Below, piece by piece: positions 6,506 through 17,602 of a stretch of 36,391 nt of DNA. The stretch lies in assembly GCA_031281555.1 (NCBI GenBank), contig JAITFK010000060.1:1-36391 (forward strand). Reading direction: 5' to 3'. The position numbers and the translations under genes are program-made. Source of the DNA: Treponema sp. (GTDB taxonomy: Bacteria; Spirochaetota; Spirochaetia; Treponematales; Breznakiellaceae). The notes beneath the pieces are model-generated. The model searched no databases and had not been told where the DNA came from. It saw nothing but the letters and a program-made list of their open reading frames with translations. Numbering within the stretch: position 1 is the first letter of the stretch; each line of letters begins with the position of its first letter.

Positions 6506-9178
6506 TCATGGATGTTTCTCCGGTCTAGTCCAATTCTTTTCATCAAAGATACTATCGCGAACATAATATGTGTTATTCGGGTTAATTTCAATTTCAGTTT
6601 TATTCCTATCACTGACCCTTTCTATAAGAATTAACTGCGGATTGCTTTTCCAGTCGATTGCGGTAATTGAATTGCCGGTAAAAGGATTTACAGGATCTTT
6701 GATTAATTCCTTCATTGCGAGAGCGGGAACATCAGCATTTGTCATAAAAGTCATATCGGTTTTCATATCGCCTTTAACATTAAAATCTTTTACCAATAAT
6801 ACCGGATTAAAATGATCAACATGAAACGGTAAACTGGTTTTTGTCACATAAGTAACGTCTAAAAGGCCGTGGTCAGAAACCAGAATAATGCGAGTGTTAT
6901 CGTATACCCCATTTGATTTAAGAAAATCAAAATACTCAGACAGGCGTTTTATTGCAGCCGCATTGGTATGATACCAGACTTCCTTGCTAAAAGGACTTTT
7001 GCCATAATCTGTTACAGTAAGTCGGGGTTTGTAAAGAGGCGCCTGCAAAAACCAATTTTCATGGGTTGTGTTATTTACCATTAAGACAGCAGATTTTTCC
7101 TCCTCGGACTCAAAATCTGTTAATTCATCCAGAAAATCCAGTACAGAATAACCGTTCAGGAAAAGCCTCATTCTATACTCAGAGAATGGCGCACACCATG
7201 AGCCTGTATAGTAAACAGCTTGTCTGAAAGCAAGAGGTATCTCACGAAATATCGCATACCATAAAATATTACGTTTAAGGACTTCGCTATGCGGCGGTAA
7301 AATTATATTATTCCGCTTTAACCATAAATTTGTATATGCTCCATCAGTTATATAACCAGAAACATTGCCCTCATTATCAAAAACACGCAAATCAGGAATC
7401 CAGTTGTCATCAGCATATGGGGGGTCTGTTATGGTAACAAAAAAACCAGATTTGGATAAAATCGCAGGCATCATGAGCAGAGCTTCGTTTCTTTTATTGT
7501 GAAGGGAAACATCCGAACGATTATTTATTCCCTCAGGTGTATATTCGTAACCGCCAAATATGGGGGGCGCTCCGCCTCTTGTCCATCCGTTAAACGTAAC
7601 GGTATTTGGATAATAAATAAACCCGTCATATTTTTGATATAACTCGGGACTTTCTTCAAATATATACGGAACAAAAACACTTTCAGCCATATCAAGCATG
7701 ATTACCAAGACATTTTTTCCTGTTTTGGAAAAATGAAAGATGGGAAAAATTGAATCCTCGGTCTTTTGTTCGGGCGTATAATACTGTGAAAGTTTTTTAA
7801 ACTCTGCTTTAATAAAGAATAAATTTTTTATGGAAAACGGAACAAGAGCGACAAATAATGTTATAACCAGAAAGGAGAGTATTTTCTTGGCTCCGCGTAT
7901 ATAAATAAAGAACAAAAGCGAAAAAACAATTGCCATAACTAATATGTTTATGGATATTTCACGCAAGTTATGGCTTACAGTTCCCGTAAATACCAAATCA
8001 GTAGAAATTAGTCCGTAATTTCCCGGAAAGATAAACATATTACAAAGCGCGGAAAAAGAAACTATTACCATTAATATCGAAATTATTTTCTTTACTTTTT
8101 CTGAAAAAAGAAAATAAATCATTAACGGCCAAAAAACAAATAGTCCAAATGATTGAATAGCCGTATTAAAAATAAAAAAGAGCGGCGATTTAATATTGTC
8201 AATAAAAGAAAATTCCTGCGGAGACGCGACGATAAGCATAGATGGGAGAAAAATACCGGTTGCCATCCACAGAATAAGGAGAGAAAACATAAGAATAATC
8301 ATATTTTCTTTTGGCGTCCATAAAATATGTTTTATTTTTTTTGTTAAATGCGTTATGTAAGGGATTAACCATGGGATTATTCCGATAATAATAGAAAGAA
8401 AAGCGATAAGAACTCGTATTTTTATATTACCGTGGTGTTTAAACATGATATAAAACAATAAAAAAGACGCGCAGAATGAAATAACACCAAACAGGATAAA
8501 TTTTTTGTTTTTGAGCGGAAATTTTAAATATCCTTCTTTTACCAGCGAAAAAACATTATTAAGCGTCCAGTATAGCACCAGTCCGGACGGAGTGTTATAC
8601 AGTAATACCAGAAAGACAAGAGCCATGCCGTATATTTGCACTTTATCTTTTACGCCAAGACCACGCGTATATATCGCTCCCGCCGCGCAGTTTATGAGCG
8701 TCATCAATAAAGGTAAAATATTTATTCCGCCTAAAACAGGCAGCAGCGCGTCAGGTTTTCCTAAATCATTAATAAATAAAAACGACATTCCCTGAAACGC
8801 CTGTAACTGTGAGAGGTACGAATACGCGGCGATAAAAAACGGGACTTGAATTAACAATCCAAAACTGCTTCTCATTGCGTAAATCGGATGATAATGGTTT
8901 TGACGGTAAAAAACGGATAAAATCATATAGCGCTCATCGCCGCTGAAAACCTCTTTTATTTTCTTTATTTTGGGAGCGAGCCGTTTTTGAATATTTCGTT
9001 CTATTTCCTGCCATTTTTCCGCTACCATGTAAAGCGGCAAACATAATATACTGACTGCGCCCGATATAAAAATAATCGACAGTCCCGTTTCTTTAAAAAG
9101 TTTCTGCGCGAATACAAAAACAAATTCTAAAATTTGCGTTATTGGATAAATTATAATATTGTAGAAAATATTTGGCAT
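6506..9178 (-). CDS. YidC/Oxa1-like domain fused to an alkaline-phosphatase-superfamily (LtaS/EptA-like) transferase, paralogue B
   Basis: This 890-residue paralogue of the downstream gene is collinear with it throughout. The YidC-like core at residues 1-220 has APKIKKIKEVFSGDE, QVPFFIAAYSYL and TPSGLVLYWTLNN. About seven extra membrane segments lie at 226-455. The catalytic domain at about 487-890 has NVLVIMLDMAES (Asp496), candidate nucleophile Thr533 in GWTRGGAPP, TTH at 704-706 and SDHG at 769-771. Ser43 again replaces the YidC groove arginine. The YidC-like part is very similar between A and B, while the segment after the first catalytic Asp differs (DMAES here, DGAV in A), so the two may use different substrates. 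It follows the GDP-heptose genes after a 62-bp gap with an AAGGAT motif upstream. The transferase role is inferred from fold. Confidence 0.8.
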   Translation of the reverse strand: MPNIFYNIIIYPITQILEFVFVFAQKLFKETGLSIIFISGAVSILCLPLYMVAEKWQEIERNIQKRLAPKIKKIKEVFSGDERYMILSVFYRQNHYHPIYAMRSSFGLLIQVPFFIAAYSYLSQLQAFQGMSFLFINDLGKPDALLPVLGGINILPLLMTLINCAAGAIYTRGLGVKDKVQIYGMALVFLVLLYNTPSGLVLYWTLNNVFSLVKEGYLKFPLKNKKFILFGVISFCASFLLFYIMFKHHGNIKIRVLIAFLSIIIGIIPWLIPYITHLTKKIKHILWTPKENMIILMFSLLILWMATGIFLPSMLIVASPQEFSFIDNIKSPLFFIFNTAIQSFGLFVFWPLMIYFLFSEKVKKIISILMVIVSFSALCNMFIFPGNYGLISTDLVFTGTVSHNLREISINILVMAIVFSLLFFIYIRGAKKILSFLVITLFVALVPFSIKNLFFIKAEFKKLSQYYTPEQKTEDSIFPIFHFSKTGKNVLVIMLDMAESVFVPYIFEESPELYQKYDGFIYYPNTVTFNGWTRGGAPPIFGGYEYTPEGINNRSDVSLHNKRNEALLMMPAILSKSGFFVTITDPPYADDNWIPDLRVFDNEGNVSGYITDGAYTNLWLKRNNIILPPHSEVLKRNILWYAIFREIPLAFRQAVYYTGSWCAPFSEYRMRLFLNGYSVLDFLDELTDFESEEEKSAVLMVNNTTHENWFLQAPLYKPRLTVTDYGKSPFSKEVWYHTNAAAIKRLSEYFDFLKSNGVYDNTRIILVSDHGLLDVTYVTKTSLPFHVDHFNPVLLVKDFNVKGDMKTDMTFMTNADVPALAMKELIKDPVNPFTGNSITAIDWKSNPQLILIERVSDRNKTEIEINPNNTYYVRDSIFDEKNWTRPEKHP

Positions 9179-9240
9179 AATTCAATTCCCATCCTTTTTA
9201 CAGTTTTAAATTTTCATAATATTAAACAGGTAAAACCGCA

Positions 9241-10527
9241 TCATAAGTCCTCTCGCGATATAAGCAGTTCTGTAAAATCACGCAAATTGGCAAATGTTTT
9301 TATGTTGTTCATACCTTCATCCGGTTTATCATTTGATAAAAATACCGGAATACAGCCGGCGTTTTTTCCGGCGTTAACATCGCGCATATCGTCACCCACC
9401 ATATATGACCGCGAAAGATCGATATTGTATTGCGTCGCGGCTTTTAAAATCAATCCTGGTTTTGGCTTGCGGCAATCGCAGTCGATTTTGTATTCCGGAC
9501 GCTCGCCTGGAAATCCTTTGTCAGGGTGATGCGGACAGTAAAAAAGGTCGTCAATATACGCGCCACGCTTGCCTAAATCGGTCTCCATTTTCATGTGGAT
9601 TAAATCAAGCGTTTCAAAATCAACTTCACCCCGGGCTATAACAGGCTGGTTTGTGATAACAATGGCAAGATATCCAAGACTGTTGATTTTTTTTATCGCT
9701 TCCGCCACGCCTTCGATTAATTCAAAATCTTCCGGTTTAGTTATAAAATTATTTAATTTATTGATGGTTCCGTCCCTGTCCAAAAAAACACATTTTTGCT
9801 TTACAGAAAGGTTTTTTTGCCTTACAATTCCGTTCTCAATATCTGATGTAACCTGCGCATAACGCTCAGGTGTACCCATGTCCTTTATGTATTCGGGAGT
9901 AGAATAGGCAAATACTTTACCATTGGATATAGAAGGTTTTAGCATATCGCGATCAAGATCGACTTTTTCCTTTGATTGGGGACAGTTTTTCAAAAATTCG
10001 GCGGACAGGATATGAATTCCGGCATTTACCTGATTTTTATAATATGTTCGCTTGTCTTCCTTGTTTAGCCAGCGTGTTACCTGATTATTGCCGTTACTAA
10101 AAAGAACCGCACTGTCGAAAGGATGGCTGTTGGGATGTGCCGCAAGCGTAACATGGGCTTTCTTTTCCAGATGAAAATTTATCATCCGATGAAAATCAAT
10201 ATCAAAAATAAGGTCGCCGTTTAATAAAATAAAATCATCGGAAAGATTAGTTATTTTATATAACGCTCCGGCGGTACCAAGCGGTTCTGTTTCATTATAA
10301 TAAGAAATGTTACACCCAAATCGCTCACCATAATTAAAATATTCCTTAATATGTTCGCCAAGGTGTCCAATTACAAGAATAATTTCAGTTAAACCGTTTT
10401 TTTTGAGACATTCAATCTGATGTTCAAGTATCGGCTTGCCGCAGATTGGAATCATCGGCTTGGGAATGTCGCTCGCTATCGAAGAAACGCGGGTGCCTTT
10501 ACCGCCGGCCATTATTACAACTTGCAT
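9241..10527 (-). CDS. hddC-gmhB: Bifunctional D-glycero-D-manno-heptose-1-phosphate guanylyltransferase / heptose-1,7-bisphosphate phosphatase (HddC-GmhB fusion)
   Basis: Residues 1 to about 235 are a sugar-1-phosphate nucleotidyltransferase: MAGGKGTRVSSIASDIPKPM at 6-25, ETEPLGTAGAL and LLNGDLIFDID follow. Residues about 243-428 are a HAD phosphatase with the nucleophile motif FLDRDGTIN (Asp250, Asp252). It also has the zinc-loop pattern YCPHHPD with CDCRKPKPG, and the late motif MVGDDMRDV, all typical of GmhB. The pair would remove the C7 phosphate of heptose-1,7-bisphosphate and then make GDP-D-glycero-D-manno-heptose. The start codon directly abuts the gmhA stop. HddA and GmhA just upstream complete the pathway. 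Fusion of the two steps is notable but both halves look intact. Confidence 0.9.
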   Translation of the reverse strand: MQVVIMAGGKGTRVSSIASDIPKPMIPICGKPILEHQIECLKKNGLTEIILVIGHLGEHIKEYFNYGERFGCNISYYNETEPLGTAGALYKITNLSDDFILLNGDLIFDIDFHRMINFHLEKKAHVTLAAHPNSHPFDSAVLFSNGNNQVTRWLNKEDKRTYYKNQVNAGIHILSAEFLKNCPQSKEKVDLDRDMLKPSISNGKVFAYSTPEYIKDMGTPERYAQVTSDIENGIVRQKNLSVKQKCVFLDRDGTINKLNNFITKPEDFELIEGVAEAIKKINSLGYLAIVITNQPVIARGEVDFETLDLIHMKMETDLGKRGAYIDDLFYCPHHPDKGFPGERPEYKIDCDCRKPKPGLILKAATQYNIDLSRSYMVGDDMRDVNAGKNAGCIPVFLSNDKPDEGMNNIKTFANLRDFTELLISREDL

Positions 10528-11154
10528 TTAAAAGAAATAATTCTCCAGCATCTGGCACAGGCAATGATATACAGGCAGGTGCAGTTCCTGTATCTTGAAA
10601 GTTTCCGTTTCCGGCACAATGATACTCACATCGGCAATATTTCTCAACGCGCCGCCGGATCCGCCCGAAAGGGCGATAATATTCAGTTTTTTCGCCTTTG
10701 CGACAGCCGCCGCGTACAGAATGTTTTTTGAGTTTCCGGAAGTGGATATCGCGAGCAGCACGTCTGTTTCCTTTCCGTAACCGTAAACCTGCTGGGCAAA
10801 GGTGATATTTCCGTCAATATCGTTGATACACGCCGTGTTCAGCGATGCGTGACCGGACAGCGCGATTGTTGGAAGTCCGGGCTGCATACGCGGAATTAGG
10901 TATTCGGCGATTTCAATATTAACTTTTTTAATATCCATAATAAAAGAATCCGGCAAGGCCCTCTTCTTTTCAAAAGTTTTCATCAATTCGCCGGCAATAT
11001 GTTCGGCATCGGAAGCGCTTCCGCCGTTTCCAGCTATCAGCAGTTTACCGCCGTTTGTATATGAAGCCGAGATAATGTCAAATGCCGCGCTTATATCGTT
11101 TTTGACGGGTTCCAGCGCAGGATAACGCTGTATTAGTTGTTGTATATAGTCCAT
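10528..11154 (-). CDS. gmhA: Sedoheptulose-7-phosphate isomerase
   Basis: This 208-residue SIS-domain protein carries the GmhA motif [16 protein letters not shown] at about residues 42-57, and [10 protein letters not shown] at about 135-144, which binds the sugar phosphate. It would turn sedoheptulose-7-phosphate into D-glycero-D-manno-heptose-7-phosphate, the first step of heptose synthesis. Length matches the family (about 190-210). Its ATG overlaps the end of hddA by 22 bp and its stop abuts the hddC-gmhB start, so the three heptose genes form one translationally coupled group. Confidence 0.92.
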   Translation of the reverse strand: MDYIQQLIQRYPALEPVKNDISAAFDIISASYTNGGKLLIAGNGGSASDAEHIAGELMKTFEKKRALPDSFIMDIKKVNIEIAEYLIPRMQPGLPTIALSGHASLNTACINDIDGNITFAQQVYGYGKETDVLLAISTSGNSKNILYAAAVAKAKKLNIIALSGGSGGALRNIADVSIIVPETETFKIQELHLPVYHCLCQMLENYFF

Positions 11155-12203
11155 CCTTGCGTCCCTGTTTCAGTAAAACTTGGTGTCAATACCATACCTT
11201 CTTTTTCCTTTAGCGCCCGGATGAGCGCGATCCTTTTGCAGGGGTTACAGTATATCATCATGAAGCCACCGCCGCCTGCTCCTGAAATCTTAGCAGATTC
11301 CGCGCCATTGTCAAGCGCGTACTGGTACAGTTCATCTAAAAATGAATTGGAGATTGAAGCGGCGGCGTTTTTCTTTGCCAGCCAGCCGTTTAAAAGACAG
11401 CCTGAAAAACCCTTGAAATCTCCTTTTAACAGGGCTTCTTTCATAAATACCGACTGCCTTTTCATTTCGTGCATGCTTTCAATACTTTTTGCGTCGCCTT
11501 TTTGCGTATGCTTAATTTGTTCGTTAATGATATTCGCGCTTTCCCTTGAAACTCCCGTATAGTATAAAATTAACGATGCCTCAATTTCATTTCTAATCCA
11601 GCGTTTTAGTCGAAGCGGATTTACAATTACGCGCTCGCTTTCATAGAACTCCATAAAATTAAAGCCGCCGAAAGTCGCGGCGTATTGATCCTGTTTGCCT
11701 CCCGCAAGCCCTATATCCTCACGTTCAATTTTACAGGCAAGGGCGGCAATGTCGTATTCACCCAAGGGCAGGTTAAGCCATTCCTCGAACCCCTTGATTA
11801 TTGCCACGACCATTGTGGAAGATGAACCAAGACCGGAACCGGCGGGCGCATCCGAGTAAGTGGTCATTTTAAAGGAAAGCGGTTTTTTGACAAAATCGGA
11901 AATAATCCTGTTGTAGATGCCGCAATGAAGCTGCAGGACAGAGGAAATCGGAAGTTTTTCTTCCGCTTTGTATTCTTCCTGTTTGCCCAAATCGGCGGCG
12001 ATAAATTCTACTCTGCCTGAATCATTCGGTTCGATGGTACAGTAGGCGTACATATCGACCGTGGCGTTTAACACATAACCGCCAAAACGATTATAGTAAT
12101 CGGCTATGTCGGTTCCGCCGCCGGCAAGTCCCAGCCGCAACGGGGCTTTGGATCGAATTATTAAGGGGAATTTTGCAGTTTCTATTTCCGGTATGTTATT
12201 CAT
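11133..12203 (-). CDS. hddA: D-glycero-alpha-D-manno-heptose-7-phosphate kinase
   Basis: This GHMP-family kinase has the N-terminal [20 protein letters not shown] and the glycine-rich ATP loop [32 protein letters not shown] follows in the C-terminal part. It phosphorylates heptose-7-phosphate at C1 to the alpha-1,7-bisphosphate, which commits the product to the GDP-heptose branch instead of ADP-heptose. I chose the ATG at 12203 because GGAAG stands seven bases before it. An upstream in-frame TTG at 12230 would overlap the pntC-phnW end and has no clear ribosome site. It directly follows the phosphonate genes. Confidence 0.92.
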   Translation of the reverse strand: MNNIPEIETAKFPLIIRSKAPLRLGLAGGGTDIADYYNRFGGYVLNATVDMYAYCTIEPNDSGRVEFIAADLGKQEEYKAEEKLPISSVLQLHCGIYNRIISDFVKKPLSFKMTTYSDAPAGSGLGSSSTMVVAIIKGFEEWLNLPLGEYDIAALACKIEREDIGLAGGKQDQYAATFGGFNFMEFYESERVIVNPLRLKRWIRNEIEASLILYYTGVSRESANIINEQIKHTQKGDAKSIESMHEMKRQSVFMKEALLKGDFKGFSGCLLNGWLAKKNAAASISNSFLDELYQYALDNGAESAKISGAGGGGFMMIYCNPCKRIALIRALKEKEGMVLTPSFTETGTQGWTIYNN

Positions 12204-12207
12204 TACA

Positions 12208-14055
<1,848 letters not shown>

Positions 14056-14059
14056 CTAT

Positions 14060-14094
14060 AAGCCGCGTGAGCGGCTTGCTATCCTGTGGATAGC
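14060..14094 (-). promoter_or_regulatory. Two back-to-back hairpins between ppd and pntC-phnW
   Basis: The mRNA strand has GCTATCC-ACA-GGATAGC (14094-14078), immediately followed by AAGCCGC-TCAC-GCGGCTT (14077-14060). Each has a perfect 7-bp stem. They start 2 bp after the ppd stop codon and end 16 bp before the pntC-phnW start, just ahead of its ribosome site. No T-run follows, so simple rho-independent termination is unlikely. RNA processing, stability or translational tuning are possible. Confidence 0.6.
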
Positions 14095-14096
14095 TT

Positions 14097-15242
14097 TTAA
14101 TCGAACGGTTCCGTAACACGGAGATTATGTTCCTCAATGAATTTCATAAAAGCCGCCTTGTTTTCCTGCGGCGTTGTTTTGGGGCGTCCTAAATCCTTAC
14201 GCGCGCCTTTTTTTACTTTTACTTCTATAAATGTAAGCCCTTCGTTCTTTTTAGCTAAAATATTTTTTAATTCTTCTTTTATTTTTGCCTGATAAACATG
14301 AATATAGCCGCAGGCGCGCGCGACCGCCGGAATATCAATAAGGGGGGCTATCGTAGGCTGACCGCCGACAGAATCATGAGCCGCGTTATTAAGTACAATG
14401 TGGCAATAGTTACGCGGTTTTTGCGTCCCAACAGCGGCAAAGGAACCCATATGCATAAGCGCCGCTCCGTCTCCGTCAAGACAGGTAACCTGCAACTGCG
14501 GTTTTTGCAAAGCGATAGACAGCGCTATGGATGACGTGTGCCCCATTGATCCTACGGTAAGAAAATCGCGTTCATGACCGGAAGTTGTTTTATCGCGTAA
14601 CTCGTACAATTCGCGTGATATCATACCCGTAGTGGAAACGATAATTCCGCCCCTGTGCGCGGCGATTTCCTCGATTGCTTCTTCGCGCGTCATTACCGCG
14701 TCATGTTCTTCCTTTTTTTGAAGGATATAGGGCGCAAATGTGTCCTTGCGTATAACAAACGCATAAGAGGAACCCGTTTCGGCAATTGTTTTAAAACAGG
14801 TTTCAATCTGGCTGTTTACGCTGTCCTCATCTTTTTCCAGTACCGCGCAGGGGATACCCATGCTTTCAAGGAGTGAGCAGGTAACTTTGCCCTGTTTGAT
14901 ATGCTGAGGTTCGTCATGTACGCCAGGCTCTCCGCGCCAGCCGATAACAAGCACTAAAGGTATACGGTACACTTCGTTATCCGCAAGCGAGAGCAGCGGA
15001 TTGACCGCGTTGCCGATGCCTGAGTTTTGCATATACACCAGCGGAATGCTGCCTGTGGCAAGATGATACCCGCAGGCAAGACCGACAGCGGCTCCTTCGT
15101 TTACCGCGATAATATGGTTTTTCTTATCAGAGTGATCGGTAATATACGCGCAAAAATCTTTTAAAAGTGAATCAGGTACGCCCGAGAAAAAGCCAACTCC
15201 CTTTTCTACAAGTTTACTATAAAAATACGCCGCTTCTATCAA
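14097..15242 (-). CDS. ppd: Phosphonopyruvate decarboxylase
   Basis: This thiamine-diphosphate enzyme decarboxylates phosphonopyruvate to phosphonoacetaldehyde and pulls the unfavourable PEP mutase step forward. The 381-residue protein has the N-terminal catalytic segment VNEGAAVGLACGYHLATG with Glu49. The C-terminal cofactor site has GDGAALMHMGSFA from 257 and LNNAAHDSVGGQPT ending near 297. Length matches the family. The start is TTG, directly after the TAA of pepM with no gap (TAATTG), so expression should depend on translational coupling. The next in-frame ATG falls inside the conserved domain, which supports the TTG start. Confidence 0.92.
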   Translation of the reverse strand: MIEAAYFYSKLVEKGVGFFSGVPDSLLKDFCAYITDHSDKKNHIIAVNEGAAVGLACGYHLATGSIPLVYMQNSGIGNAVNPLLSLADNEVYRIPLVLVIGWRGEPGVHDEPQHIKQGKVTCSLLESMGIPCAVLEKDEDSVNSQIETCFKTIAETGSSYAFVIRKDTFAPYILQKKEEHDAVMTREEAIEEIAAHRGGIIVSTTGMISRELYELRDKTTSGHERDFLTVGSMGHTSSIALSIALQKPQLQVTCLDGDGAALMHMGSFAAVGTQKPRNYCHIVLNNAAHDSVGGQPTIAPLIDIPAVARACGYIHVYQAKIKEELKNILAKKNEGLTFIEVKVKKGARKDLGRPKTTPQENKAAFMKFIEEHNLRVTEPFD

Positions 15243-16547
15243 TTATTTGCCGCCCGGAATTAATTCAAGTATTTCTTTAATAGGCATACAAACTGAATCC
15301 GCCTCTAACGAGCGCTCATTTTGCAAGATCATTTTTGCGGTGTTTACCATCGCGGGATATGCGGAACGGAGCATATGATTTGCGTAGATAATAATATTCG
15401 CGCCCCATGAGGCAAGTTCTTTTTCTGTAAACTTATTATACGTTGTAGGAACAAGAACAATCGGCACATGGGGATATTCGGCGCGGAAAAGCGAACAAAA
15501 TTCTTTAATGTCATCGCCTGTTTTTTCCTTGCTGTGTATCATAACGCCGTCAGCGCCCGCATCGACAAAAGCGCGCGCCCTTTCCAGCGCATGTGAGACA
15601 GGGAAACCCGCAATCAAACTTTCAAGACGCGCGATAATCATAAATTCTTTGGTAACCTGCGCCTTTTTGCCGGCTTTGATTTTGTCGCAGAATTCGGGAA
15701 TAGGGCATAATTCCTGATTTACATCAGTCCCAAAAAGCGAATTTCTTTTAAGACCAGTCTTGTCTTCTATGATAACCGCGGATATGCCGTTTCGCTCAAG
15801 GGTTTTTACAGTGAAGGCAAAATGTTGACCACCCGTATCCCCGTCAAAGATTATCGGCTTTGTCGTACATTCCAGAATATTGACCAGGTCATGGAGGCGT
15901 GTAGTGAGATCAACCGCTTCAATATCGGGTTTTCCTTTACTTGTCGAGTCGGTTAAACTTGACGACCACATACCGTCAAAACTGTGCAGCCCGTCTTCTT
16001 TCTCAATTTCAAGGTTTTCTATTATCAAACCGGACAAACCCGAATGCGCTTCCATAATTCTTACCAGCCGTTTTGTCTCAAGGAGGCGGCGCAATGTTTT
16101 CAGGCGAATTTCCGGCGTTGTTCCGATGGAACGTATCGCCTCATTGATTGAGGATGAATTAACTCCCGCAGTATAGGGGATCTCGATGACTTCGCCGCCG
16201 AGTTCTTTCATCACCGCAAAAACTTCATCGCGTTCTTTTTGCAAAGGGCCGCTTTTCCAGTCATCTCCGTGAATGATGTAATCGGGCTTTAACTTTTGCA
16301 GATTAGGAACATAACTCCATTCTTCCTGCGGTATTACTCTGGCAACACCCTTAATATTTTCAATAACATCTTTTCTCTGTTCGTAGGTTAAATAGGGCAG
16401 ACGTTTATGGGACGCTATAGCGGAATCGGTCAGCAGTCCTACGGTCAATTCACCCAGTTTTGCGCCCTTGCGTATAATATTGATTATTCCGGGGTGAACA
16501 ATATCACCGCGCATTCCGAGATATACCGTTTTTGTACCTGTGGTCAT
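15243..16547 (-). CDS. pepM: Phosphoenolpyruvate phosphomutase with N-terminal cytidylyltransferase-like domain
   Basis: The C-terminal domain (about 150-434) rearranges phosphoenolpyruvate to phosphonopyruvate, forming the carbon-phosphorus bond. It has FDGDTGG with the metal-binding aspartates at 235-237, and the diagnostic EDKTGLKRNS at 261-270. Residues 1 to about 140 are a RfaE/TagD-type nucleotidyltransferase fold with YLGMRGDIVHPGIINII and a late NSSSINEAIR. The usual HxGH catalytic motif reads HPGI at 18-21, so the second histidine is Ile21 and activity is doubtful. The gene overlaps the upstream glycosyltransferase by 4 bp and leads directly into ppd. Confidence 0.94.
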   Translation of the reverse strand: MTTGTKTVYLGMRGDIVHPGIINIIRKGAKLGELTVGLLTDSAIASHKRLPYLTYEQRKDVIENIKGVARVIPQEEWSYVPNLQKLKPDYIIHGDDWKSGPLQKERDEVFAVMKELGGEVIEIPYTAGVNSSSINEAIRSIGTTPEIRLKTLRRLLETKRLVRIMEAHSGLSGLIIENLEIEKEDGLHSFDGMWSSSLTDSTSKGKPDIEAVDLTTRLHDLVNILECTTKPIIFDGDTGGQHFAFTVKTLERNGISAVIIEDKTGLKRNSLFGTDVNQELCPIPEFCDKIKAGKKAQVTKEFMIIARLESLIAGFPVSHALERARAFVDAGADGVMIHSKEKTGDDIKEFCSLFRAEYPHVPIVLVPTTYNKFTEKELASWGANIIIYANHMLRSAYPAMVNTAKMILQNERSLEADSVCMPIKEILELIPGGK

Positions 16548-17602
16548 TGCGTAAACTCTTGTATTAGATTATAAACCATACGGGCCGAAGTGTCATAGGA
16601 ATATTTCGCAAGAATTGCGTCCGGTTTTTCAACCGGTTCACAAAGCAGAGCGTCAAGCTCAACATCGGTATTGAACGGGTCGATATAATGCGCCGTGCTT
16701 CCGTAAATTTCAGGAAGACTTGCCGCTTTTGCGATTATTATTTGCGCGCCGCAAGAAAGCGCTTCAAGCGGCGTAAGGCCAAAACCTTCGTAGTAGGAAG
16801 GCAAAATAAACGCCTTACATTGAGTCATAAGGGCCTTTACCCTGGAATCATCAAGGTAGCCCAGAAGGATTATGTTGTGCGGAATTGAATTATCCAATTC
16901 ATCCGCTTTTGTCGTAGGCAGGCTGACACCGGAAATGGCAAAAATCGAATCCGTGTTTTTTCGCGCGTATTCGATTATCCACCTGATATTTTTACGTTTT
17001 GAAAGACTCCCCAGAGAAAAATAAAATGGCTTTGCAAGCGCGGGAAAATCATTTAAAACAGAATAATCTGCCTCGATGTTTCTAAAGTGATTCCAGCTGC
17101 TGTAAATAACGGTGATTCTATCAGGATTAATATGATAGTTCTGTACAATTTGATTCTTGGTGAAATATGAAACCGTCGCTATTCTTCTTGCTTTTTTTGC
17201 TATTAATCGGTATTGCAGTTTATTGTACAACCGAATAATTTTATCCTTAAGAGTGATAAAGTCCCCGGGAAAAAATTCACAGTAAATGTCATGCAGAAAC
17301 ACAATACCCGGCGCGAAAGGCAGAGCGGTATTGCCGAATTCAAGAACGATATATTTCCTGTGGGTAACAAGAAACCATTGCAGCGTCATCATTTGCCATA
17401 ATATATGCTGAATGGTTTTCCCATACCGGATGATTCGAATGTTTCCATATTCCGGAATATTAACCGCATCAGCGGGGATAATTATGGCAATTTCATCAGG
17501 CTTACACAGTTTATCAAGACGGGATGTAATCTCATACGCATAACGTTCAATGCCGGTAAGACGGCGGCAAAAAAAATAACCGTTAATGAGAATTGTTTTC
17601 AA
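16544..17602 (-). CDS. GT4-family glycosyltransferase
   Basis: This 352-residue GT-B transferase has the N-terminal RLTGIERYAYEIT loop and the donor-site start FSLGSLSKRKNIRWIIEYA. The GT4 signature PSYYEGFGLTPLEALSCGA lies near residues 263-281. The start appears to be TTG at 17602, overlapping the upstream GT2 gene by 20 bp. Its TGA overlaps the pepM ATG. Coupling to pepM ties glycan assembly to phosphonate synthesis in one transcript. Donor and acceptor are unknown. Confidence 0.87.
   Translation of the reverse strand: MKTILINGYFFCRRLTGIERYAYEITSRLDKLCKPDEIAIIIPADAVNIPEYGNIRIIRYGKTIQHILWQMMTLQWFLVTHRKYIVLEFGNTALPFAPGIVFLHDIYCEFFPGDFITLKDKIIRLYNKLQYRLIAKKARRIATVSYFTKNQIVQNYHINPDRITVIYSSWNHFRNIEADYSVLNDFPALAKPFYFSLGSLSKRKNIRWIIEYARKNTDSIFAISGVSLPTTKADELDNSIPHNIILLGYLDDSRVKALMTQCKAFILPSYYEGFGLTPLEALSCGAQIIIAKAASLPEIYGSTAHYIDPFNTDVELDALLCEPVEKPDAILAKYSYDTSARMVYNLIQEFTQ

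Noticed and set aside
14060-14094. Rho-independent terminator
   Set aside because: No T-run follows either hairpin on the transcribed strand, and the next gene belongs to the same pathway.
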